A stretch of 64,000 nucleotides of DNA from CAZGEA01 sp964524515 (GTDB lineage Bacteria; Patescibacteriota; Microgenomatia; UBA8517), in NCBI GenBank assembly GCA_964524515.1, contig CAZGEA010000002.1:1-64000 (forward strand), given 5' to 3'. The first letter of the stretch is position 1. Every line of letters starts with the position of its first letter. Made by a program: the position numbers and the translations under genes. Shown here one piece after another: positions 7,453-15,478 of this stretch. Under the pieces are notes generated by a model. That model did no database searches, was not told the origin of the DNA, and saw only the letters and a program-made list of their open reading frames with translations.

Positions 7453-8025
7453 ATGAAAACCATTCGTTTCGTTCTATTGATCGTGTTCGGTTTCGTTTTA
7501 TTGTCAGCGCCATCATACGCAGCACATGCCGCAGTTGGCTGCACTCTATCAGCGAAACAAGGTCAGGTCGCCGTCAACTACGTCGAATTTTTCGGCAAGT
7601 GCCTGAGTGAATCCAACGTTTGGAAAACGTTTCACTTTGGTGATGGCGCATCGACTGATGTTTTTCTGGGGACAGATGGAACATTTTGGACATGGCATAA
7701 CTATGACCCAACGCGCAACTATGTTGCATCGTTCGATGGTGTCTCAGTTGATGTCGTTTTTGTCCAAACTTCTGTCGGTGGTGTAGGAGTCCAAATTGGT
7801 TCCTGTATCTTACCGGGAAAAATTCAGAAGTCGATGAATGGTAATGTTCATGCCAATGGGAATGCCAACATCAACATCGCCAAGGGCGAGATTTTTGGAA
7901 TGACCCGCGAGTGGATCGGTCTGACCGTCGATATTACTGCCAACGGCAAGTTGATCGGACAGGTCAAGATCTCCGATAATACGGGAAGCGATCATTGGCA
8001 ATGCCAACTCGTTAGTGTTCAATAG
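7453..8025 (+). CDS. Secreted protein of unknown function, 190 aa
   Basis: A signal peptide covers the first ~25 residues (LLSAPSYAAHA-type end), followed by a mature beta-rich domain with four cysteines (mature GC near the start, GKC, GSC and WQC). No family is recognised. I chose the ATG at 7453 because GGAG at 7443-7446 is 6 bases upstream; ATG 7450 and TTG 7441 are alternatives. It lies 14 bases after the previous stop and is probably the last gene of the 6116-8025 operon, since a run of hairpins starts 12 bases after its stop. The Cys count suggests disulfides formed outside the membrane. Confidence 0.72.
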   Translation: MKTIRFVLLIVFGFVLLSAPSYAAHAAVGCTLSAKQGQVAVNYVEFFGKCLSESNVWKTFHFGDGASTDVFLGTDGTFWTWHNYDPTRNYVASFDGVSVDVVFVQTSVGGVGVQIGSCILPGKIQKSMNGNVHANGNANINIAKGEIFGMTREWIGLTVDITANGKLIGQVKISDNTGSDHWQCQLVSVQ

Positions 8026-8036
8026 CCTTCCTTAAT

Positions 8037-8090
8037 CATGCCCGCGCAGATACTCCAGGTTATCCTGAAGTTATTCACTGCGCGGTCATG
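8037..8090 (+). terminator. Hairpin 1 after the 190-aa secreted protein
   Basis: A 13-bp stem (one mismatch) pairs 8037-8049 with 8078-8090, with an inner CAGG/CCTG helix. There is no T-run. It is the first of three consecutive hairpins in the 303-base gap 8026-8328. Confidence 0.55.
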
Positions 8091-8107
8091 TTCACATTAC
8101 TACAGAG

Positions 8108-8136
8108 GTGACTTTCCTAATAAATAGGGAAGTAAC
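8108..8136 (+). repeat. Hairpin 2 in the 8026-8328 spacer
   Basis: A 12-position stem pairs 8108-8119 with 8125-8136 with one mismatch and one G-U pair, with a 5-base loop. Role unknown. Confidence 0.5.
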
Positions 8137-8202
8137 TTGTTTAGTAATAAAATAATGTTCTTTTACAAGCGAGGAAGAAATAAATAGTCTGACTCTTTAT
8201 TT

Positions 8203-8250
8203 TGCAAGCCTGTATTGTCTAGAATTTTTTCTAGATAACATAGGCTTGCA
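8203..8250 (+). repeat. Hairpin 3 in the 8026-8328 spacer
   Basis: A 22-position stem pairs 8203-8224 with 8229-8250 with one mismatch and two G-U pairs, closed by a TTTT loop. The 78 bases after it lead to the SD of the next gene. It could be a processing site or a leader element for the gene at 8329. Confidence 0.55.
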
Positions 8251-8328
8251 GACCTAATTACCCCAAGCAAGTTGTAGGGCATAGACCATCAAAAGTTTAG
8301 AAGTAATAAGGAAAAAGAGGAACAGGCG

Positions 8329-9186
8329 ATGAAAATCAATAAATGGCTCGTAGTGATCATGGCAATCGTTTTTGCAGCCGTCCCGCTGACTAGCGCTTTA
8401 GCGCAAGCAGATTGGGCGACTCCGTTGTCTGCACCAGTGGATTTGGCAAGTTTGCCGACTAAGCTCAACTATCCGTTGGCTTACGCGCCTCCACCTGCAA
8501 ACAACCAACGTTGCACTGATCCAGAAGCGATCTTTGTGGGTTCATGCGACTATGTCAATGGCTTAAACAGCGTTGAAATTGAAATCGCACCGTATTCTGC
8601 GATTGCAACGAGCGGTGACATGCTCCAACTATTGGTCGCGGAAAACAACGCGCTCACGAGTTTGGCAAAGCCTGATATCGCTTTTGCAATGTCAGAGTTG
8701 GATCCTACTAAGACAGTTGGTTACATTCTGGCAGCGCCACGTGTGCCCATCCTGTTGGAAGCAGATCCTGAAAATCAGGTGACATTCGACCTAAACATCT
8801 TCGTGAACGTGACCGACCTGACATACAAGGTGCGCCTAAGCTGCCCCTTTAGCTGTTTCGTCGGACGCTACACCTTGATCGATGCGCAAAGCTGGACACC
8901 AGACACAGTGGTATCGCTGCGTAATCATCTGATCTATCAGGGAATCGTCTCGCAAAAAGCGCAGACTTATCGTCGTTTAGTTAACTGCACCGATCCCAAT
9001 GAATGTGCAAATGAAAACATCTCGGTGTTTATCTGGGATGGCACTCTCATCAACATCGGCACAGTGGGTTCATATACCGACATGGATGTCTCATCGAATC
9101 CGATGATGATGCTTCCTGCTGGTGTTCAATCCGGTACAAATTGGCTCGACGCTCAAGAAAAGCTCAACAAGTACCTAGGCAGTTAG
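8329..9186 (+). CDS. Secreted protein of unknown function, 285 aa
   Basis: It has a classical signal peptide (~residues 1-26, ending ALAQA) and a mature part with eight cysteines placed as pairs (RCTDPEAIFVGSC, SCPFSC, NCTDPNEC), suggesting disulfides. No enzyme motif is recognised. AGAGGAA lies upstream of the ATG as an SD. It shares base composition with the 6116-8025 genes: 31 of 60 bases in 8461-8520 are G or C, against 8 of 60 in 10561-10620 of the next gene. A strong hairpin follows at 9224. It is probably part of the same acquired or specially expressed block, perhaps as a separate transcript. Confidence 0.75.
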   Translation: MKINKWLVVIMAIVFAAVPLTSALAQADWATPLSAPVDLASLPTKLNYPLAYAPPPANNQRCTDPEAIFVGSCDYVNGLNSVEIEIAPYSAIATSGDMLQLLVAENNALTSLAKPDIAFAMSELDPTKTVGYILAAPRVPILLEADPENQVTFDLNIFVNVTDLTYKVRLSCPFSCFVGRYTLIDAQSWTPDTVVSLRNHLIYQGIVSQKAQTYRRLVNCTDPNECANENISVFIWDGTLINIGTVGSYTDMDVSSNPMMMLPAGVQSGTNWLDAQEKLNKYLGS

Positions 9187-9223
9187 CGATTCGATAACGC
9201 ACATTTCTTTCATCCTCGCAATC

Positions 9224-9287
9224 GTGATAAGTCAGTCCAGAATAATCTCTTCCTTTATGGAAAGAAAACTTCTGGCTGGCTTATCAC
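9224..9287 (+). terminator. Strong hairpin ending the high-GC block
   Basis: A long stem pairs 9224-9242 with 9270-9287 (one bulged base, few wobbles), with an inner CTTCC/GGAAAG hairpin. It marks the change from SD-led, GC-richer genes to the AT-rich gene at 9364. Confidence 0.6.
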
Positions 9288-9363
9288 ACTCTCTCACTTT
9301 CATTCAATTTATCAAAAACATTCTAGTAACCCACACTTAAAATTGATACTGTAAAGTATATAT

Positions 9364-12300
9364 ATGCTTCAATTTTTCAAAAGGATTAAATTAACCCATT
9401 GGCCAATTATTGGCATACTTATTCTTGTTTTAGTCTTATTTTTTACAAATTACACACCAGGTACATGGCTTACAGGCTGGGATACTTTGCATCCTGAATT
9501 TGATTTTCCACTAAATATCTCAAGAGTTATCTCAGGTGTTTGGCGCCCAGAACAAGGAGTGGGGGATGTTGCAATTCATTCACACATGTCGGAACTTCCA
9601 CGCATTTTATTAATGTGGATCTGGTCTGCGGTATTTCCTTTATCGATGCTTAGATATATGTATATCTTTTTGTGCCTTTTTGTAGGTTCAGTTGGTATGT
9701 ATTTATATTTACATTCAATCTTCAAAACAAAAACAATTCCATTTATTACTTCATGTCTCTACATTTTAAATTTAACTGTTTTACAACACCTTTTTATTCC
9801 ATTTGAAATGTTTCCAACTCAATTTGCGTTTCTTCCATGGATTTTTTACTTTTCCAATAAAATTTTTAAGGAAAAATCAATTAAAAATTGGATTGGTCTT
9901 GCAACAGTCTCATTTCTTGGAGCACCACAAGCATACGCCGCAACACTATTTTATGCATTTGCAATGTGTTATCTACTTTATGCAATCATAAACATTATTT
10001 TTGCTCATAAAAATCGAATTGAGTCAATTAAACGATGGTTTTTGTGTGGTTTAATAATAATTTTTACGAATTCTTTTTGGTTAATACCAAATCTATATTC
10101 CATAAAAACACAAAGTAGTGTTGTTGAGAATTCAAGAATAAATGAACAATTCAGCCAAGAAGCATTTTTAAGAAATAAAGATTATGGAAAAGTCGAAAAT
10201 GTATTAGAGCAAAAAAGTTTTTTGTTTTCTTGGAGAATTTTTAATTTTCAAAATAATCAATTTGAAGATTTATTAATACCTTGGAAAAAATATCTAGACA
10301 ATCCTTTTTTGAAAATAATTCAGGTGCTAATCATTGGTTTTTCTCTGTTTGGAATTGTAATTGGAATTTCCAAAAAGAAACCGGAAACAGTTGGTATATT
10401 GGCAGTGACTCTTCTGTCAGCTTTCTTTTTAATAAATGAAAACCCTCCAACTGGAAATTTATATTCACTCCTTCAAAAAATATCATTATTTAGAGAAGGT
10501 TTTAGGATGCCATTTACAAAATTCTCTATTTTATATTTGTTTGGAATAACATATTTCTTTTCATTTTCACTTTTATTTATTGAAAATTTTATATTTAAAA
10601 TATCAAGATCAAAATATCTTAAACATACTGTTTCAATTTTGGTTTTATTGTTTTCATTTTTAATAATGCTTCCAGCATTTCAAGGAAATCTAATTAGTCC
10701 AAAATTAAGAGTTGTAATTCCAAATGAATACTTTGATTTGTTTGATTGGTTCAAAGTACAACCTACAGGTAGAATTGCAAAATTACCGCTAAATACAATG
10801 TGGGGGTGGACATATTCATCTTGGGGTTATCAAGGATCAGGTTTTTTGTGGTTTGGAATTGAACAACCTCAGTTTGATAGAGATTTTGACAGATGGAGTA
10901 TTAATAACGAAAACTTTTACAGGGAATTGTCAAAAGCAAATAGGGACCAAGACGTGATCAGTTTTGAAAAAATACTCGATAAATATCAAGTTACATATCT
11001 AATTTTTGATAAATCAATAATTAACGCAGGTGAAACAAAAGATGATAATGTTGATCCTCAAAAGTTTTTAAAAACAATTAAATCAATTTCTGAAATTAAA
11101 TCATTTAAAAATTTATCAGTCTATAAATATAATAATAAAAATTCAATCAATAGTTTATTGCCTGTTTATGATAACTATCAATATACTCAAGATGATCTTC
11201 TTTTCAAAGAAAAGGGTAATTATTCCCAAAATTCAGAATCGAATATCTCAATTTTTGATGGGATAACAGATTTAAGAAATAAGCATCAAATAAAATTAAG
11301 TAATGATGGAAAATATATAAATTATGACTTCACAGTCACACCAAATGCCAAAAAAACCAATCTTTTAATTCCTAATTATTCAGATCTAGAGGAAAAAATC
11401 ATAGCCAACATTTACGGATACATTGAAAATAATAAAATATATTTAAAAATTGAAGGCGAAATTCCAATAATTAAAATCGATGGACAAAAAGAGTACGGAG
11501 GTAGTGTAATCCTTTATCAGGATTTGTTTACAACTTCAAAAGAAAAGCCTTCATACCTACACATTAATGACAAAATATATCCAATAAATCTGCAAAAAGA
11601 TATGACAAAAATTGCAACTACCATTCTTCCAATTAAGAAATCATTCAAAGTTGGCCTGTATTCTGGATCCCAAACACAAATAAACGGTTTTATTGATGGA
11701 ATTAGATCAAATCAAGTTTCAGAGTGTGCAAATCCTGAAAATAAAATTCCTCTGGTTACTGGATCAAGATCATTCTCGTTAACAGTGGGGGATAAATCTT
11801 TGTGTATCGGCAACACTTTACCAATTTCCAAAAAATCACTCCTGTCTGTAAAATTAGAAACTTTATCACCAGATCGTATTGCACCTAAGTTTTGCGTTAT
11901 TCCAGAAGGTGAGGTTAATTGCTTGGATAATCCAAACCCTGAAATTAAATTATCATTTGGTGGTTCCAGGGATGAAGAATATATTCTTCCTGTTGATGTT
12001 GGAAGTCACTGGTTTTCCTTTGTTGCTCAAGGGCAAGAAGGAAAAAATAGAACAATAACCTATGAGAATATTCAAATTTCAATAATACCTGTAATAGATG
12101 AAAAAGATGTCACTGTATTTCTTCCATTTATAAATCAAAGTGATTTGATTAAAAAAATTGATAGTAATCAAAAAATAGAAATAGAAATTCCCAGTTTTCC
12201 TATTGCTGATGAAACATTTGATCGTGGTCGTGGAAATTCACAAGCTGTAAATTGTGATATAGACAAGATTGGTTCTGTTACAAAGACAAACACAGGTAGT

Positions 12301-12975
12301 GGAGTGTTTTATAATGCTAAAAATGGTGGTGTGAGTTGTGATTATTATGATTATCCTCAAATTGAGCATACTGATGGTTACTTACTTAGAATTTCTGGTG
12401 AAAACATTGAAGGACGAAGCATTAAATTCTATTTACAAAATCAAAAAACTGGTTTTTTTGATACTGAAGAAGTTTTACCTAATGGTAAATATGATTTAAC
12501 ATATCCAATACTTCCAACAATTGATGGCGGCAAAGGTTATGTCATAAATCTTGAATCCAGATCATTCGGGTCAATATCTGCATCAAATATCCTTAATAAT
12601 ATCCAAATAATACCAATTCCTTATTCTTGGCTTAGACATTTAATAATCAAAGGTGACGACACTAATTCTGGTCAAAACATTACCAACATAGAGGTAAGTA
12701 ATAAATTTGGATGGTTATCTCAGAGAGTAGATTTAAATGAAAATAGCACACTTGTCTTGTCTCAATCTTTTGATCCAGGTTGGGTAGCTTTTCAAAATGG
12801 AAAATTTTTAAATCATTTTAAAGTTAACGGTTGGGCAAACGGTTGGGAATCTCAAAGTGCGGGGCAAGTAACTATCTTTTTCTGGCCACAACTATTGCAA
12901 TACTTAGGCTTTATTTTACTTTTAATGCCATTTTTATATGCATTTATTTACTATATAATTGACAAACGAAGCTGA
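9364..12975 (+). CDS. Giant polytopic membrane protein (YfhO/GT-C glycosyltransferase-like)
   Basis: The 1203-residue protein has about a dozen hydrophobic segments in residues 1-440, then ~700 mostly soluble residues presumably outside the membrane, and a final membrane span (~1175-1195). The N-terminal GWDTLHPEFDFP stretch, with acidic residues after the first span, is typical of GT-C-type lipid-linked sugar transferases and YfhO-like proteins. The late WVAFQNGKFLNHFKVNGWANG segment resembles the C-terminal parts of such proteins. It probably transfers sugars to surface glycans, but substrate and family are not certain. A TAAAGT box ends 6 bases before the ATG and there is no SD. It is very AT-rich. 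Confidence 0.55.
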   Translation: MLQFFKRIKLTHWPIIGILILVLVLFFTNYTPGTWLTGWDTLHPEFDFPLNISRVISGVWRPEQGVGDVAIHSHMSELPRILLMWIWSAVFPLSMLRYMYIFLCLFVGSVGMYLYLHSIFKTKTIPFITSCLYILNLTVLQHLFIPFEMFPTQFAFLPWIFYFSNKIFKEKSIKNWIGLATVSFLGAPQAYAATLFYAFAMCYLLYAIINIIFAHKNRIESIKRWFLCGLIIIFTNSFWLIPNLYSIKTQSSVVENSRINEQFSQEAFLRNKDYGKVENVLEQKSFLFSWRIFNFQNNQFEDLLIPWKKYLDNPFLKIIQVLIIGFSLFGIVIGISKKKPETVGILAVTLLSAFFLINENPPTGNLYSLLQKISLFREGFRMPFTKFSILYLFGITYFFSFSLLFIENFIFKISRSKYLKHTVSILVLLFSFLIMLPAFQGNLISPKLRVVIPNEYFDLFDWFKVQPTGRIAKLPLNTMWGWTYSSWGYQGSGFLWFGIEQPQFDRDFDRWSINNENFYRELSKANRDQDVISFEKILDKYQVTYLIFDKSIINAGETKDDNVDPQKFLKTIKSISEIKSFKNLSVYKYNNKNSINSLLPVYDNYQYTQDDLLFKEKGNYSQNSESNISIFDGITDLRNKHQIKLSNDGKYINYDFTVTPNAKKTNLLIPNYSDLEEKIIANIYGYIENNKIYLKIEGEIPIIKIDGQKEYGGSVILYQDLFTTSKEKPSYLHINDKIYPINLQKDMTKIATTILPIKKSFKVGLYSGSQTQINGFIDGIRSNQVSECANPENKIPLVTGSRSFSLTVGDKSLCIGNTLPISKKSLLSVKLETLSPDRIAPKFCVIPEGEVNCLDNPNPEIKLSFGGSRDEEYILPVDVGSHWFSFVAQGQEGKNRTITYENIQISIIPVIDEKDVTVFLPFINQSDLIKKIDSNQKIEIEIPSFPIADETFDRGRGNSQAVNCDIDKIGSVTKTNTGSGVFYNAKNGGVSCDYYDYPQIEHTDGYLLRISGENIEGRSIKFYLQNQKTGFFDTEEVLPNGKYDLTYPILPTIDGGKGYVINLESRSFGSISASNILNNIQIIPIPYSWLRHLIIKGDDTNSGQNITNIEVSNKFGWLSQRVDLNENSTLVLSQSFDPGWVAFQNGKFLNHFKVNGWANGWESQSAGQVTIFFWPQLLQYLGFILLLMPFLYAFIYYIIDKRS

Positions 12976-13021
12976 TTAATATATTATTCATTCAGTCTTC
13001 CGATAGATAAATTAATTATTC

Positions 13022-14284
13022 ATGTATTCCCGCAGAACACAATACAGACCACGTTATTCCAATAACTACGCCCGCACTGACGCATCTCAACAATCAGATG
13101 ATCCAAGTCAATCTCAGGGTGGGTTAGTCGTGGATGACAGATATCTTCCAGATTCACAAGTTCCTACAGAGCCAGTTACAGGAATTCTAGATATTGCAAA
13201 TGAAGGATCAGGATTACTTCGTCCAAAATATGCACCAAGCGATAAAGATGTTTACATTTCTTCATCTCAAATTATGAGATTTAATTTAAGAAACGGTGAT
13301 TTAATAGGGGGGCAAGCCCGCAGACCTAAAGAAAATGAAAGATATTGGGGTTTATTAAAAGTAGAAACAGTCAATGGTGATCCAGCAGTTGAGCTTCAAA
13401 AGAGATCAGATTACGATGATCTCACAGCTATTTACCCAGACGCTCAAATCAAGCTCTCGACAGACAAAACTACAATGACAACAAGAATTGTAGATTTAAT
13501 AGCACCAATTGGTTTTGGACAACGAGGATTAATAGTTTCTCCTCCAAAAGCAGGTAAAACTTGGTTATTAAAAGATATAATTTCAGGTGTTGGTAAAAAT
13601 TATCCAGAAGTTCATTTAATGGCCGTATTGATAGGCGAACGTCCAGAAGAAGTTACAGACATTATGCGCCATGTAAAAATAGCTACAGATGGTCGCGGGG
13701 AAGTTGCAGCATCAAATTTTGATGAACCAGCTGACTCACAAACTAGAATTGCAGAATTAGCCCTCGATCGCGCAAAACGACTTGTCGAAAAGGGAATTAA
13801 TGTAGTCATAGTCCTTGATTCAATTACACGTTTAGCCAGATCATACAATATGGCATTGCCTTCATCAGGTAGAACTCTAACTGGTGGTTTTGACCCACAA
13901 GCTTTATTCCCAGCTAAAAAATTCTTCGGAGCAGCAAGAAAAATTGAAGACGCAGGCTCACTCACCATCATTGGAACTACACTAATTGACACAGGCAGCA
14001 GAATGGACGATTTAATCTATGAAGAATTCAAAGGAACAGGCAACATGGAGCTTCATTTAAATAGAAAATTAGCCGAAAGAAGAATTTTTCCAGCAATTGA
14101 TATTACAAGGTCAGGAACCAGACAAGAAGAACTTTTGTACGGAAAAGATCTATTGCCAAAGATTCACACCTTACGAAGAATGTTAGATACCTTCCCAGAA
14201 GACGAACGCACAGAAACTTTACTCGAACGTCTATCAAAATCTGAAGATAACGACGAGTTTATAACATCACTAAAAGCTGTTTAA
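13022..14284 (+). CDS. rho: Transcription termination factor Rho
   Basis: Rho is the hexameric RNA-DNA helicase that ends transcription. The ATPase core is complete: P-loop PPKAGKT at residues 174-180, and the IVLDSITRLARSYN and GSRMDDLIYEEFKGTGNMEL regions near the Q- and R-loops. The N-terminal ~50 residues are Arg/Tyr/Ser/Gln-rich and disordered, in place of the usual helical domain, and are followed by a cold-shock-like RNA-binding domain (~residues 55-130). The length of 420 residues is normal. There is no SD before the ATG; a TAAATT box lies at 13008-13013. Since few native genes here end in intrinsic terminators, Rho probably does most termination. Confidence 0.97.
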   Translation: MYSRRTQYRPRYSNNYARTDASQQSDDPSQSQGGLVVDDRYLPDSQVPTEPVTGILDIANEGSGLLRPKYAPSDKDVYISSSQIMRFNLRNGDLIGGQARRPKENERYWGLLKVETVNGDPAVELQKRSDYDDLTAIYPDAQIKLSTDKTTMTTRIVDLIAPIGFGQRGLIVSPPKAGKTWLLKDIISGVGKNYPEVHLMAVLIGERPEEVTDIMRHVKIATDGRGEVAASNFDEPADSQTRIAELALDRAKRLVEKGINVVIVLDSITRLARSYNMALPSSGRTLTGGFDPQALFPAKKFFGAARKIEDAGSLTIIGTTLIDTGSRMDDLIYEEFKGTGNMELHLNRKLAERRIFPAIDITRSGTRQEELLYGKDLLPKIHTLRRMLDTFPEDERTETLLERLSKSEDNDEFITSLKAV

Positions 14285-14304
14285 TTACACCTCATTGTCA
14301 AAAT

Positions 14305-14333
14305 TTGTCAATTCTATTTCCACATGATATGTT
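14305..14333 (+). promoter_or_regulatory. Promoter giving a leaderless M23 peptidase mRNA
   Basis: TTGTCA (14305-14310), 17 bases, TATGTT (14328-14333). The predicted start (~14340) is within 3 bases of the GTG at 14343. Confidence 0.65.
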
Positions 14334-14342
14334 AATTTGGCA

Positions 14343-15437
14343 GTGGAACCATACGATCCAATACTCAATTTAATAAACGATTTCAAAATCTTTTTTGGAG
14401 AATTCTATACTTTTGCAATCAAACACTTAAGGTTACAGTTTTTGCGTTTTGAAGACAGCAAGGGTATTTTAACCTGGGTTTTATACAGGCAGCGTGGCAA
14501 ATGGGCAAGGCGGCTTACTCACTCTGGTATGGCCTCTCTTGCAGCCCTAGGTGTAATGATTGCTCCAGTAGTGGCACAAGAGTTTCCAGGTCGATCAATT
14601 GATCCATGGCAACAAGATGCAATATCAGGCCAAGTCCTCTCTGCATTCACTGAAGATACAGACACAGAGTTTTCAAATCAGCGTGATTCAATCATTATTT
14701 ACGAAGTCCAAGAGGGAGACACGATCTCTTCAATCGCTCAAAAATTTGGAATAACTCAAGATACTATTCGCTGGCAAAACAATTTAAAAACAATAGACTC
14801 GATTAAACTCGGGCAAAAATTAGAAATTCTTCCAGTTTCAGGAATTGCTCACAAAGTTAAAAAAGGTGACACTATTGAGTCAATTGCAAAGCACTATGAC
14901 TCAGAAGCCCAGGCAATTGTTGATTTTCCATTTAATTCATTCACAAACGATGAAACATTTGAATTGGCAATAGGGCAAACTGTTTATGTTCCAGACGGAG
15001 TGAAACCTCAAGAACAACTTTGGCAACCAATTGCAAATTCACGCCAAACTACTCCGAATGCAGGATCAGTTACAGCATCAGGTACCTTTGTATGGCCCAC
15101 ACAAGGAATAATTAGTCAAAAATATGCTTGGTATCACCCAGGACTCGATATCGCAAATCGAGCATCCCCTAATGTTTTAGCTGCAGATTCAGGTAAAGTA
15201 GTGGCTGCAGGCTGGGATTCAACAGGCTATGGAAATCGTGTAATCATTGACCACGGAAATGGCTTCAAAACCCTCTATGCTCATATGCAAAAATTATTTG
15301 TAGTGGTAGGCCAAACAGTTAAAAGAGGAAACCCAGTAGGGCAAATGGGATCAACAGGAAGGTCCACTGGTACACATCTTCATTTCGAAATTCACACATC
15401 AGGTGGAAAACTAAACCCACTAAATTATCTAAAATAA
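14343..15437 (+). CDS. LysM/M23 peptidoglycan endopeptidase
   Basis: The 364-residue protein likely binds and cuts or remodels peptidoglycan. Domains in order: a basic N-terminus, a membrane segment (~residues 60-76), a LysM domain at ~120-158 (VQEGDTISSIAQKFGI), a second LysM-like domain at ~170-218 (KKGDTIESIAKHY), and a C-terminal M23 domain with zinc ligands His265 and Asp269 (HPGLDIA) and the HLHFE motif (His345, His347). I prefer GTG 14343 to TTG 14337 because a 17-spaced promoter predicts transcription starting almost at the GTG. The neighbouring rho suggests no functional link. Confidence 0.92.
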   Translation: MEPYDPILNLINDFKIFFGEFYTFAIKHLRLQFLRFEDSKGILTWVLYRQRGKWARRLTHSGMASLAALGVMIAPVVAQEFPGRSIDPWQQDAISGQVLSAFTEDTDTEFSNQRDSIIIYEVQEGDTISSIAQKFGITQDTIRWQNNLKTIDSIKLGQKLEILPVSGIAHKVKKGDTIESIAKHYDSEAQAIVDFPFNSFTNDETFELAIGQTVYVPDGVKPQEQLWQPIANSRQTTPNAGSVTASGTFVWPTQGIISQKYAWYHPGLDIANRASPNVLAADSGKVVAAGWDSTGYGNRVIIDHGNGFKTLYAHMQKLFVVVGQTVKRGNPVGQMGSTGRSTGTHLHFEIHTSGGKLNPLNYLK

Positions 15438-15478
15438 TTATTAAATTTAATATATACTTAAACTAAGTAAATATTTTT

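Noticed and set aside
6080..9186. Alternative genetic code with TAG or TAA read as Gln
   Set aside because: Other genes in and around the block end cleanly in TAG and TAA with new starts just downstream; only two codons in one gene would need recoding.
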